Positions 34,185-42,761 of a stretch of DNA of 64,000 nt are shown here, piece by piece. Below the pieces are notes generated by a model. The model had not been told where the DNA came from, did no database searches, and saw only the letters and a list, made by a program, of their open reading frames with translations. Made by a program: the position numbers and the translations under genes. This stretch comes from Lewinellaceae bacterium (lineage in GTDB: Bacteria; Bacteroidota; Bacteroidia; Chitinophagales; Saprospiraceae): positions 310,001-374,000 of the forward strand of contig JACJYI010000004.1 in NCBI GenBank assembly GCA_020636225.1, read 5' to 3'. Positions within the stretch are counted from its first letter, which is position 1. Each line of letters starts with the position of its first letter.

Positions 34185-35084
34185 GTGAAAACCACCTGGC
34201 TTGCCCACCTCGCCCTCCTGGCCGTCGCCATCATTTATGGCGCCAACTACTCCATCGCCAAGGTGGTCATGTCCGGTGAGTATATCGGGCCGCTGGGGTT
34301 CATTCTCATGCGGGTGCTGGCGGCCACCGCCCTGTTCTGGCTGTCGGGCATCTGGCGGCCTTCGCCGGACATTCCCAGAGCCGACCTGGGCCGAATGATG
34401 ATCTGCGGCCTCTTTGGTGTCGCATCCAATCAGTTGCTGTTCTTCAGCGGACTGGACCGTACCACCCCGATCCATGCCTCCCTGATCATGGTGCTGACGC
34501 CGGTGCTGGTCCTGCTGCTCTCCGCCCTCATCGAGAAGCGGGGGATCCGCCTGGATCGAAGCCTGGGCGTATTGATCGCGGGAGCCGGAGCGACCATCCT
34601 CATCCTCCAGGCCAGCCACACCGGGCTGAACGACGGTGATGTCCTGGGCGATCTGATGGTGGCTGGCAATGCCACCAGCTATGCGCTCTACCTCATCCTG
34701 GTCAGGCCGCTGATGGCCAAATACCCGCCCAATCTGGTCCTGAAATGGGTCTTCCTCTTTGGCATGTTGTTCGTGATGCTGTTCGGCTGGCCCCAGGCGA
34801 TCAATGCCCGCTGGCATGATTTCACCCCGTTGATCGTGGTCTGCTTCATCTACGTCCTCGTCTTTACCACCTTTTTCGCATACGGGTTCAACGCTTACGC
34901 CCTGCAGCATGTCCCCCCGGTCACCGTCAGTGCCTACATCTATCTCCAGCCGCTGATCGCCGCGATGATCGCCCTGTTCATGGGGCAGGAGGCCATCACC
35001 AGCGAAAAGGTACTGGCCGCCCTGCTGATCTTTTCGGGTGTGTTCCTGGTCAGTCGGCAACGACCTCTTTTCGCCTTTCGATAA
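34185..35084 (+). CDS. EamA/DMT-superfamily transporter
   Basis: 299 residues with ten predicted membrane helices in two EamA halves (LALLAVAIIYGANYSIAKVV, GFILMRVLAATALFWLSGI, LLFFSGLDRTTPIHASLIMV, and in the second half VAGNATSYALYLILVRPLMA, HVPPVTVSAYIYLQPLIAAM). These carry out drug/metabolite exchange; the substrate cannot be read. The GTG at 34185 is chosen as start because it gives MKTTWLAHLALLAVAIIYG, like homologues, and lies 6 nt after the promoter box. The in-frame ATG at 34143 sits inside repeat DNA. The last codons RPLFAFR precede an AT-rich spacer. Confidence 0.88.
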   Translation: MKTTWLAHLALLAVAIIYGANYSIAKVVMSGEYIGPLGFILMRVLAATALFWLSGIWRPSPDIPRADLGRMMICGLFGVASNQLLFFSGLDRTTPIHASLIMVLTPVLVLLLSALIEKRGIRLDRSLGVLIAGAGATILILQASHTGLNDGDVLGDLMVAGNATSYALYLILVRPLMAKYPPNLVLKWVFLFGMLFVMLFGWPQAINARWHDFTPLIVVCFIYVLVFTTFFAYGFNAYALQHVPPVTVSAYIYLQPLIAAMIALFMGQEAITSEKVLAALLIFSGVFLVSRQRPLFAFR

Positions 35085-35276
35085 ATATTTATTCCTTCCA
35101 TAAAATAAGCGGTCTACGTATAAAGTTGATGTTTCCAAATGGTTAGGAATGGCCAATCCGTACATAGCAAGAAAGGATGCGGACGTAATTGTTTTACTGT
35201 CAGCCAGTTGATCCGATCAACGCGGCGTGGCCCCGCCAGGCCTTTTCCGGCGTTGATCGGGAGCATCAAATAGTCG

Positions 35277-35284
35277 TATATTTA
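35277..35284 (+). promoter_or_regulatory. Near-consensus -7 box (TATATTTA) of the TPR gene
   Basis: One mismatch to TAnnTTTG, 21 nt before ATG 35306. Confidence 0.4.
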
Positions 35285-35305
35285 CCTCAAAGAGACCACC
35301 CCTGC

Positions 35306-36685
35306 ATGCCTGATTGGACCTCCGACTTTGAAGCCCGCCTGGCAGAAGGCACCAGCGGATACCTCGACGAACAGGTTTTCTTGGAACTGATCGAGCAATA
35401 TCTCACCGGAGGAAAGACCGACCTGGCCTTCGCGACCAGTCGGGAAGCCCTTCAACAACATCCGTTTTCCGTCGACCTGATGTGCAGTCAGGCGGCTGTC
35501 CTGCTCGAGCTCGAGCAGCCCGAAAAAGCCCTGGAGATCCTTGGTCATGCCTCTCGTATCTCCCCGGGCGAACTGGATATCCATCTCCTTCAGGTCGAGA
35601 CCCTCATCGAGCTGGGCCGATCCAATGAAGCGGAGATCATCCTCTCCCCGTTCCTGCAGGAAGGGAGCAACGAGGACCTGGCCGATGCCTGGTATTTCAA
35701 GGCCATGATCGAGGAACAACGCGACCAGTGGCAGGCCATGCACCACAGCCTGGAGCGGGCCATCCGCTACAATCCCGGTTTTCAGGAAGCGCTGGAACGC
35801 CTGTGGCTCAGCACGGAGATGCTGGGGAATTACACGGAGAGCGTCAGTTTCTACGAGGAAATCATCGAACAGGATCCCTATGCCTGGCAGGTCTGGTATA
35901 ATCTCGGCCATGCCCATTCCTGCATGGAAGATTACGAGCAGGCCGCCGTGGCGTTTGACTATGCCTGCGTGATCAACGAAGACTTCGAACATGCCTGGCG
36001 GGATCTTGGTGAGATGTATCTGCTGTTGGGCCAGTTTGCAAAAGCCCAGGAAAGCTTCCTCACCTCCCTGCAAAAGTCAGACTCCGAAGATGTCGACCTG
36101 CTGGTGAAGTTGGCCGAGGCCTACGAAAAGAACGGCCAGCGCGATCTGGCGGTAGAGACCTTGCAGCGCCTCCTCACCCAGGACGAACTCCACGATGAAG
36201 CCATCTTCCGCCTGGGATGTATCCGGGTCCTCGATGGCCGTCTGGAAGAGGCGATCAGCCTGTTGGAAAAAGCGGTTGGCCTGAACGCCGAGCGTGAAGA
36301 ATACTACATCGCCCTGGCAGAAGCCTATTTTCAGAAGGACATGCTCCCCCAGGCGGAATTCTGCCTGAACAGGGCACTGGAACTGGCTCCTGAACAGAGC
36401 GCTTACTGGCTGCAATATGCCACCTTCCTCTTCAAGCACGGGTCGCTGACCGAGGCACTGGATGTCCTGGAGACCGCCATCGACCAGCAATATGCCCCCC
36501 AACTGGATTATGCGCGGATCGCCTGCCTGTTCAAGCTCGGCAAACGCCAGGAGGCCTGCCAGGAGCTCTGCCTCCAGCTGGCAGATGACTATGATACTCA
36601 TCAGACCCTGTTCGACCTCTCACCCGAACTCATCACCGATCCGGATGTGATCAGCCTGGTCCGGGCCTTCCGTACGGAGGCCTGA
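35306..36685 (+). CDS. Tetratricopeptide repeat protein
   Basis: 459 residues built almost wholly of TPR-like helical pairs. Typical units are DPYAWQVWYNLGHAHSCMED/YEQAAVAFDYACVIN, EHAWRDLGEMYLLLGQFAKA, and EREEYYIALAEAYFQKDMLP/QAEFCLNRALEL. There is no signal peptide or membrane segment, so it is probably a cytoplasmic scaffold. ATG 35306 is chosen: it follows a near-consensus promoter box, whereas the frame upstream to 35189 is spacer. The ECF sigma gene starts 46 nt after its stop. Similar TPR proteins often precede sigma or ribosome-related genes in Bacteroidota, but the partner is unknown. Confidence 0.88.
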   Translation: MPDWTSDFEARLAEGTSGYLDEQVFLELIEQYLTGGKTDLAFATSREALQQHPFSVDLMCSQAAVLLELEQPEKALEILGHASRISPGELDIHLLQVETLIELGRSNEAEIILSPFLQEGSNEDLADAWYFKAMIEEQRDQWQAMHHSLERAIRYNPGFQEALERLWLSTEMLGNYTESVSFYEEIIEQDPYAWQVWYNLGHAHSCMEDYEQAAVAFDYACVINEDFEHAWRDLGEMYLLLGQFAKAQESFLTSLQKSDSEDVDLLVKLAEAYEKNGQRDLAVETLQRLLTQDELHDEAIFRLGCIRVLDGRLEEAISLLEKAVGLNAEREEYYIALAEAYFQKDMLPQAEFCLNRALELAPEQSAYWLQYATFLFKHGSLTEALDVLETAIDQQYAPQLDYARIACLFKLGKRQEACQELCLQLADDYDTHQTLFDLSPELITDPDVISLVRAFRTEA

Positions 36686-36731
36686 CCCCATCCCAACCCG
36701 GAACATTCCTGAAAATCGAACTGTCCCTATT

Positions 36732-37364
36732 TTGACTGAAGCTCCAGAACGACTTCCTCTCTCCACCGCCGAAAAGCACGCCATCTTCGAGGAGGAGTTC
36801 CTGCCGCATATCGACGCCCTGCATACGTTCGCCTTCCACCTGACCCTGGATGACAATGCCGCCAATGACCTGGTCCAGGATGCCTACATGAAGGCCTACC
36901 GGTTCATCCGGCAGTACGACCGGGGCACCAACGCCAAGGCCTGGTTGTTCAAGATCCTCAAGAATGCCTTCATCAACGAGTACCGGCGAAAAAAGCGCCA
37001 ACCCGTGCAGGTGGATTATGAGGAGATCCGCAAAGTGCATGAAAAGGAGGATCCCGGTACGCCCGATGCCTATTTCGACCTGCGGGAGGAAATGTTCAAC
37101 TACCTGATCGGTGATGAGGTCACCCAGGCCATCAACGCCATGCCGGTCGACTTCCGGACCGTGATCCTCCTCTGTGATGTGGAGGATTTCACCTACGAAG
37201 AGATCGCCATCATCCTGGACATCCCCATCGGTACGGTCCGGTCCAGATTGCACCGCGCCCGAAACCTCCTCAAGGAAAAGTTGAAGGATTACGCCCGATC
37301 CCTTGGTTATGAGGACAAACGGCGCAAGATGACGAAGGAGGATTCTTCCTCCTCTGACGAATAA
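36732..37364 (+). CDS. RNA polymerase ECF sigma factor (RpoE-like)
   Basis: 210 residues. Sigma-2 (~25-95) has LVQDAYMKAYRFIRQYDRGT, then KAWLFKILKNAFINEYRRKK. Sigma-4 (~135-195) has MPVDFRTVILLCDVEDFTYE and IAIILDIPIGTVRSRLHRAR, a clear helix-turn-helix. It redirects RNA polymerase to a small regulon. The frame has no early ATG. TTG 36732 gives the N-terminus seen in relatives (PLSTAEKHAIFEEEFLPHID). The putative anti-sigma gene follows 147 nt later. The DNA before the TTG reads CTATTTTG, one base short of the promoter consensus. Confidence 0.93.
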   Translation: MTEAPERLPLSTAEKHAIFEEEFLPHIDALHTFAFHLTLDDNAANDLVQDAYMKAYRFIRQYDRGTNAKAWLFKILKNAFINEYRRKKRQPVQVDYEEIRKVHEKEDPGTPDAYFDLREEMFNYLIGDEVTQAINAMPVDFRTVILLCDVEDFTYEEIAIILDIPIGTVRSRLHRARNLLKEKLKDYARSLGYEDKRRKMTKEDSSSSDE

Positions 37365-37511
37365 AGGAAAACCTGGGGAACTCCCGGCCCAAGTTTCTTG
37401 GTTATATCTGGCACAAGCGTTACCTTGACTAGGCTAACGTTCTTCCATACACCCGCTGAAGGGGAAAACAGAGGGGGAAGAACATCGATCATTCACGCAA
37501 ACCAACAGGCT

Positions 37512-37742
37512 ATGAAGAACGATGAGTTGATTCATCGGGTATCCCTTTTTCTGGATAACGAATTGAATCAGGACGAAGCCCAAAACTTGATGGAGGAGAT
37601 CCGGGACAACCAACAGGTCCAATCCCTCATCCAACAGGAACAGTCCTTCAAGACCTTTGTCAAAACACATGTCAGCCGACGCAATGTTTCCCCGGCGCTG
37701 ATCCAGTCCATCAAGGACAAGATCCGTGTGAACCCCTCCTGA
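37512..37742 (+). CDS. Small anti-sigma factor-like protein
   Basis: 76 residues. MKNDELIHRVSLFLDNELNQ, a central acidic helix and VSPALIQSIKDKI at the end match the small Bacteroidota proteins coded after RpoE-type sigma genes. Unlike zinc anti-sigma factors it has no Cys/His cluster, and unlike FecR it has no membrane segment. Holding the preceding sigma factor inactive is inferred from position and family. ATG 37512 is chosen; the upstream in-frame ATG at 37398 adds unconserved residues. Confidence 0.78.
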   Translation: MKNDELIHRVSLFLDNELNQDEAQNLMEEIRDNQQVQSLIQQEQSFKTFVKTHVSRRNVSPALIQSIKDKIRVNPS

Positions 37743-37805
37743 CAGGCCAACGTCTTTTCCCTGTCTTTTTCAAAACACCACCACAGACATACCGGCCCTT
37801 CGCCG

Positions 37806-37813
37806 TACTTTTG
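37806..37813 (+). promoter_or_regulatory. TAnnTTTG -7 box of prfA
   Basis: TACTTTTG, 22 nt before the prfA ATG. Confidence 0.65.
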
Positions 37814-37835
37814 CTGCCCCTGACCCAACCGCAGC

Positions 37836-38915
37836 ATGGAACAGCTATTGCAACAACTTGAGGGTTTTGTCCACCGATATCAGGACCTGGAGCTACAGAT
37901 GTCCGATCCGGACGTCATCTCCGATCCTGTACGGTTCACCAAGATCAACAAGGCGTACAAGAGCCTGGAGCCTGTTGTCCTCAAATACAAGGAGTATGTG
38001 GAGCTGCTGGGCAACCTGAGCACGGCCCGATCCATGCTCAAGGAGTCCGATCCGGAAATGCGCGAAATGGCCCAGGAGGAGATCCTTTCCCTGGAGCCGA
38101 TGCAGCGTCGGCTGGAAGAGGAGATCCGCATTCTGCTCATCCCCAAAGACCCTGAGGATGAGAAAGATGTGATCGTGGAGATCCGGGCAGGGACAGGCGG
38201 GGACGAAGCCAGCATCTTCGCCGGCGATCTCTTCCGTATGTACTCCCGCTACTTCGATACCCAGGGCTGGAAGCACGAGGTGATGTCCCAGAACGAAGGG
38301 AGTGCCGGAGGCTACAAGGAGATCGTCATGGAGGTCAAGGGAACGGATGTCTATGCCCAGCTGAAATTTGAATCCGGGGCCCATCGGGTGCAACGCGTCC
38401 CCAAAACGGAATCCCAGGGCCGGATCCATACCTCTGCGGCCACCGTGGCCGTGATTCCCGTCTTTGAATTCGAGGATGTGGATATCCTGAAATCCGACCT
38501 GAAGACAGACACGTTCCGGGCCAGTGGTGCCGGTGGACAGCACGTCAACAAAACGGAATCGGGTGTCCGGTTTACCCACCTCCCCACCGGTATCGTGGCC
38601 GAAAGTACGGAGGCCCGGTCCCAGATCAAGAACCGGGAAATAGCCATGCAACGGCTGATCCAGAAGATCCAGGACACCCGGCGGGCGGAACACGATTCCG
38701 CCATGGCCTCACAACGGAAATCCCTGGTCGGAACGGGTGATCGCTCCGACAAGATCCGCACCTACAACTATCCGCAAAACCGGGTGACCGATCACCGGAT
38801 CAACCTCACCCTCTACAATCTGGACCAGATCATGGAAGGCCAGATCGGTGACATTATCCAGGCATTGCAGACAGCCGAGAACGCATCCAAACTGGAAGCC
38901 CAGGCCAATCATTAG
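37836..38915 (+). CDS. prfA: Peptide chain release factor 1
   Basis: 359 residues, full length. It recognises UAA/UAG and triggers peptide release. The GGQ loop is residues 233-235 in ASGAGGQHVNKTESGVR, where Gln235 is the usual methylation site. The PCRF domain has VEIRAGTGGDEASIFAGDLF, and the codon-recognition region has HRVQRVPKTESQGRIHTSAA, typical of RF1 rather than RF2. No frameshift is present. It has its own promoter and lies between the anti-sigma and E1 genes. No prmC is adjacent. Confidence 0.97.
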   Translation: MEQLLQQLEGFVHRYQDLELQMSDPDVISDPVRFTKINKAYKSLEPVVLKYKEYVELLGNLSTARSMLKESDPEMREMAQEEILSLEPMQRRLEEEIRILLIPKDPEDEKDVIVEIRAGTGGDEASIFAGDLFRMYSRYFDTQGWKHEVMSQNEGSAGGYKEIVMEVKGTDVYAQLKFESGAHRVQRVPKTESQGRIHTSAATVAVIPVFEFEDVDILKSDLKTDTFRASGAGGQHVNKTESGVRFTHLPTGIVAESTEARSQIKNREIAMQRLIQKIQDTRRAEHDSAMASQRKSLVGTGDRSDKIRTYNYPQNRVTDHRINLTLYNLDQIMEGQIGDIIQALQTAENASKLEAQANH

Positions 38916-38944
38916 AAGTTCTGGCCTTTCCCCTGTCTTTCCCC

Positions 38945-38952
38945 TACTTTTG
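38945..38952 (+). promoter_or_regulatory. TAnnTTTG -7 box of the E1 gene
   Basis: TACTTTTG, 18 nt before ATG 38971. Confidence 0.65.
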
Positions 38953-38970
38953 CTTCAGAAATCCGGCCTC

Positions 38971-40977
38971 ATGAGCACCTTAGCCAAGGACTTACCTGCC
39001 ATGACCTTTCAGCGAAAGGGCATGAACGATGACGAACTCCTCCGTTTGTATCGTCTCCTCATCCTGCCCCGCCTGATCGAAGAAAAGATGCTCATCCTCT
39101 TGCGGCAGGGTCGCATCAGCAAATGGTTCAGTGGCATCGGACAGGAGGCCATTGCTGTCGGGACCACGGCGGCACTCCTGCCGGACGAACTGATGTTCAC
39201 CATGCATCGCAATCTCGGCGTGTTCACGACCCGGGAAATGCCCCTGGACAAGCTGGTCGCCCAATGGCAGGGCAAGAAGACCGGTTTCTCCAAAGGCAGG
39301 GAGCGCTCCTTCCATTTCGGGGCGCTGGAATATGGCATCGTGGGCATGATCTCCCATCTCGGACCCCAGCTCTCCCTGGCCGCTGGCGTCGCCCTCGCCC
39401 ACAAACTGCGCCGGGAAAACCGGGTGTCCCTGGCCTTTACCGGCGAGGGGGGCACCAGCCAGGGTGAATTTCACGAGGCCCTGAATGTCGCTTCGGTCTG
39501 GGAACTGCCGGTGATCTTCGTGATCGAGAACAATGGCTACGGCCTCAGCACCCCCACCAACGAACAATACCGGTGCAACACCCTGGCGGACCGGGGTATC
39601 GGCTATGGCATGGAAGCCTATACCATCGATGGGAACAATATCCTGGAGGTCTACCAGACCATCCACGCCCTTGCGGAATCCATGCGGACCAACCCACGCC
39701 CAGTCCTGCTGGAATGCATGACCTTCCGCATGCGCGGACATGAGGAGGCCTCCGGCACCAAGTATGTCCCCCAGGAATTGTTCACCCTGTGGGAGACCAA
39801 GGATCCCGTGCAGACCTACGAACAGTGGCTGGTGAACGAAGGCCTCCTGGATGAAGAGGCCATCTCCGCATTGAAAGGCAGTTTCAAACAGTTCATCAAT
39901 GATGCCGTCGAGCGGGCCTTCAATGAACCCGAGCCAGTGCCCGATATCGAGGAGGAACTGGAGGATGTCTATGCGCCCACTCCGGTAGTCCGCGAGACGA
40001 CACCATCCTCGGACCGGAAGGAAATGCGCTATATCGATGCCATCTCCGACGGGCTTCGGCAGGGCATGGAAGCGCATGACAACCTCATTCTCATGGGGCA
40101 GGATATCGCCGAGTACGGAGGTGTCTTCAAGATCACCGACGGCTTTGTCCACCAGTTTGGCAAGGATCGGGTCCGGAATACACCCCTCTGCGAAAGTGCC
40201 ATCATCGGGATCAGCCTGGGGCTGAGTTTCAAGGGATTCAAGTCGATGGTGGAAATGCAGTTTGCCGACTTTGTCACCTGCGGCTTCAACCAGATCGTCA
40301 ACAACCTGGCCAAGGGACACTACCGCTGGGGAGCCAATGCCGATGTGGTGATCCGCATGCCGGCAGGCGCCGGCGTGGGGGCAGGACCCTTCCATTCCCA
40401 GAGCAATGAGGCCTGGTTTGCCCATACCCCGGGTTTGAAAGTGGTTTTCCCTGCCACCCCCACCGATGCCAAGGGCCTTCTCCTCGCCGCGCTGGATGAT
40501 CCCAACCCGGTCATGTTCTTTGAGCACAAGGCCCTGTATCGAGCGGTGAGCGAAGAAGTCCCCGTTGAGCCGTACCGGATTCCGATCGGCAAGGCCAATC
40601 TTGTCCGGGAAGGGAACGAGGTGTCCATCATCACGTACGGCATGGGTGTGCATTGGGCCAGGAAAGCAGTAGAGGAAATGGGTATTGACGCAGACATCCT
40701 TGACCTCCGGTCCCTGGTCCCCCTGGACTATGAGGCGATCGAAACCACGGTCAGAAAGACCAGTCGCGTGATCCTGCTGCATGAGGATACCCTCTTCCTC
40801 GGCATAGGCGGGGAGATCAGTGCCTGGATCAACGAGCACCTGTTCGAGCACCTGGATGCTCCCGTCATGCGCAGTGCCAGCCTGGATACGCCAGTTCCAT
40901 TTGCTATTCCATTGGAACAGCAGTTCTTACCTTCGCAACGTTTTCGTCAACAACTAAACAACCTCCTGGCTTACTGA
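38971..40977 (+). CDS. Fused 2-oxoacid dehydrogenase E1 (alpha-beta), branched-chain type
   Basis: 668 residues. The alpha half (~1-330) has the thiamine diphosphate motif FTGEGGTSQGEFHEALNVAS to IENNGYGLSTP and the phospho-loop-like MTFRMRGHEEASGT. The beta half (~350-668) has RYIDAISDGLRQGM, LMGQDIAEYGGVF, PLCESAIIGISLGL, PFHSQSNEAWFAHTPGLKVV and LDLRSLVPLDYEAI. It decarboxylates a 2-oxoacid and transfers the acyl group to E2-lipoate. Bacteroidota use such fusions for branched-chain oxoacids, so isobutyryl-CoA from valine is a likely product; substrate choice is inferred. E2 and E3 genes are not in the window. Its stop overlaps the next start (TGATG). Confidence 0.93.
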   Translation: MSTLAKDLPAMTFQRKGMNDDELLRLYRLLILPRLIEEKMLILLRQGRISKWFSGIGQEAIAVGTTAALLPDELMFTMHRNLGVFTTREMPLDKLVAQWQGKKTGFSKGRERSFHFGALEYGIVGMISHLGPQLSLAAGVALAHKLRRENRVSLAFTGEGGTSQGEFHEALNVASVWELPVIFVIENNGYGLSTPTNEQYRCNTLADRGIGYGMEAYTIDGNNILEVYQTIHALAESMRTNPRPVLLECMTFRMRGHEEASGTKYVPQELFTLWETKDPVQTYEQWLVNEGLLDEEAISALKGSFKQFINDAVERAFNEPEPVPDIEEELEDVYAPTPVVRETTPSSDRKEMRYIDAISDGLRQGMEAHDNLILMGQDIAEYGGVFKITDGFVHQFGKDRVRNTPLCESAIIGISLGLSFKGFKSMVEMQFADFVTCGFNQIVNNLAKGHYRWGANADVVIRMPAGAGVGAGPFHSQSNEAWFAHTPGLKVVFPATPTDAKGLLLAALDDPNPVMFFEHKALYRAVSEEVPVEPYRIPIGKANLVREGNEVSIITYGMGVHWARKAVEEMGIDADILDLRSLVPLDYEAIETTVRKTSRVILLHEDTLFLGIGGEISAWINEHLFEHLDAPVMRSASLDTPVPFAIPLEQQFLPSQRFRQQLNNLLAY

Positions 40978-41411
40978 TGGAAAAGGATTTTTCAACCCTC
41001 GTGTCCGTGAGTGGATTACCCGGTCTGTACCGTGTCGTGGCCAACCGCCACAATGGACTGATCATTGAGGACCTGACCAATGGTCAGAAGCGATTTGCCC
41101 CGGTCAGGGCCCATCAATTCTCCCTGCTGGCATCCATCGGGATCTACACCGATGACGGCACAGAGGATCTCCAGAACGTATTTCTCGCCATGGACGCCCA
41201 TGGCGCTCCCGCTCCGGATATTGCCGTGGCCAAGGATGAGGAGTTGCGCCTCTATTTCCGTGAGATCCTGCCCAACTACGATGAGGAGATGGTGCGGATG
41301 AGCGATATCCGCAAGGTGATCAAGTGGTTCCACTTCATCAAGGAGAATGATCTGATGCCGGAGGCCGGCAGCGACACCAAAGAACCGGCCACAGAGGAAG
41401 GAGAAGGGTGA
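40977..41411 (+). CDS. DUF5606 family protein
   Basis: 144 residues. LVSVSGLPGLYRVVANRHNGLIIEDLTNGQ, then an Ile-Tyr-Thr segment (SIGIYTDDGTEDLQNVF) and a C-terminal helical region (YDEEMVRMSDIRKVIKWFHF) fit DUF5606, a Bacteroidota family of unknown function with an SH3-like N-terminus. It shares one base with the E1 stop (TGATG), so its translation is coupled to E1. No enzymatic residues are evident. Confidence 0.82.
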   Translation: MEKDFSTLVSVSGLPGLYRVVANRHNGLIIEDLTNGQKRFAPVRAHQFSLLASIGIYTDDGTEDLQNVFLAMDAHGAPAPDIAVAKDEELRLYFREILPNYDEEMVRMSDIRKVIKWFHFIKENDLMPEAGSDTKEPATEEGEG

Positions 41412-41421
41412 TCTGAACCTC

Positions 41422-42759
41422 CTATCCGGCCAGCTGACCGCTCAAGCTGAGGATCTCCACTTCCTGCACCCGCAATTGATACACCGTGGTGATCCGCCGC
41501 TGGGCGGCCTGGGCATAGTTCAGCTGGACCGTGCGCAGATCGAAGACGGACAGTTGACCCAATCGAAATTTTTCCTCCGCCACCGTCAGGTTCTGGCGGG
41601 CATTGGCCACCTGCTCGTCCTGGATGGCCAGGTTGACCAGGAGGGTCTCGTAACCCGCCAACAGGTCGTCCAGCTGTGTCTGAAGTTGATCGGTCAACGA
41701 CTGGCGGGACAATGTGGCGATCTGTTCCTGCAGGCGACTGACCGCCACCTGCCGCCGCCGCAGTCCCCCGTCGTAGATGGGCCATGAGCCGGTGATCCCG
41801 AAATAGAGATTCCGGTTCGAACCGGTCTGGGTACCGAAGGGCTCGCCAGTGAAGGGGTTCTGCCCATCCAGTCCGGTGATGTTCCCGGAGAGGACTGCGC
41901 CTGCATTCATCCCGAAACTGGGCAAATAGGCCGCCTGGGTCATGCGGGTCTGAAAGGCAGCGGCCTGCTCACCCAGCACGGCCTCCTGGATCTGCGGATT
42001 CTGGGTCAGCATCTGCTGTCGCAGCGCTCCACGATCCCACACCTGGGACGGCAGGGTCAGGGTGCCCCCGACGGAAACGTCCTCCATGGATGGGACGCCC
42101 ATGGCCAGTTTCAGCGCATTCATGGCCAGGGTCGTGTTCAGGCTCAAGGTGACCACGTTGGAGCTGTCATTCCACACCGCATCCCGACTTTGCAGGACCT
42201 GCTGGGTCAGCGCCTGGCCCAGCTCACGACGCAACTCCTGGTAGGACAGAAGGTCCTGGCTCAGCCGAAGGACCTCCCTGGCCAGCTCGGACTGGGCCTG
42301 TTGCCATTCGAGATTCAGGTAGGCCAGCATCACCCGCCTGACCGTTTGCAAGCCAGCCTGATCCAATCGGGCTCTTGCCTGCCCTTCCAGTGCGCCGAGC
42401 TGTTTCAGATTGTATCGGACCCGGAATCCGTTGAAGACCAGCCAGGTCGCATCCAGGGAGATGTTGGCATTCCCGGACCGGATCAGACCGTTCAGAAAGC
42501 TGGCCGGGTTGTTCTGGTCATTGAGGTTGCCCTGGCTGACCGTGTTCAGGCTGACATTAGGATATCGCCCTGCCACGGAGCCGTGATGATTCAGGCCGGT
42601 GATCTGCCATTGCAGATCGGCGATCTGCCGCTGGAGGTCCTGCTCCAGGGCCACCCGGACACATTGGTCGATGGTCATTAACGTCTGGGCATCCGTCCGG
42701 ACAATCGGGAGGCTGGCCAGATATGCGATCAGAACGAAAAGAAGCTTGCGATACATCAT
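41422..42759 (-). CDS. TolC-family outer-membrane efflux protein
   Basis: 445 residues. Signal peptide (LLFVLIAYLASLPIVRTDAQ), then two long helical-hairpin repeats with the TolC/OEP pattern: TLMTIDQCVRVALEQDLQRQ, ARLDQAGLQTVRRVMLAYLN, and in the second half FGITGSWPIYDGGLRRRQVA, LLVNLAIQDEQVANARQNLT and FRLGQLSVFDLRTVQLNYAQ. It forms the outer-membrane channel of the tripartite pump encoded just upstream. Its ATG is 2 nt after the RND gene stop; ATG 42756 is an equal alternative. The convergent DUF5606 gene ends 10 nt away. Confidence 0.93.
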   Translation of the reverse strand: MMYRKLLFVLIAYLASLPIVRTDAQTLMTIDQCVRVALEQDLQRQIADLQWQITGLNHHGSVAGRYPNVSLNTVSQGNLNDQNNPASFLNGLIRSGNANISLDATWLVFNGFRVRYNLKQLGALEGQARARLDQAGLQTVRRVMLAYLNLEWQQAQSELAREVLRLSQDLLSYQELRRELGQALTQQVLQSRDAVWNDSSNVVTLSLNTTLAMNALKLAMGVPSMEDVSVGGTLTLPSQVWDRGALRQQMLTQNPQIQEAVLGEQAAAFQTRMTQAAYLPSFGMNAGAVLSGNITGLDGQNPFTGEPFGTQTGSNRNLYFGITGSWPIYDGGLRRRQVAVSRLQEQIATLSRQSLTDQLQTQLDDLLAGYETLLVNLAIQDEQVANARQNLTVAEEKFRLGQLSVFDLRTVQLNYAQAAQRRITTVYQLRVQEVEILSLSGQLAG

Positions 42760-42761
42760 GA

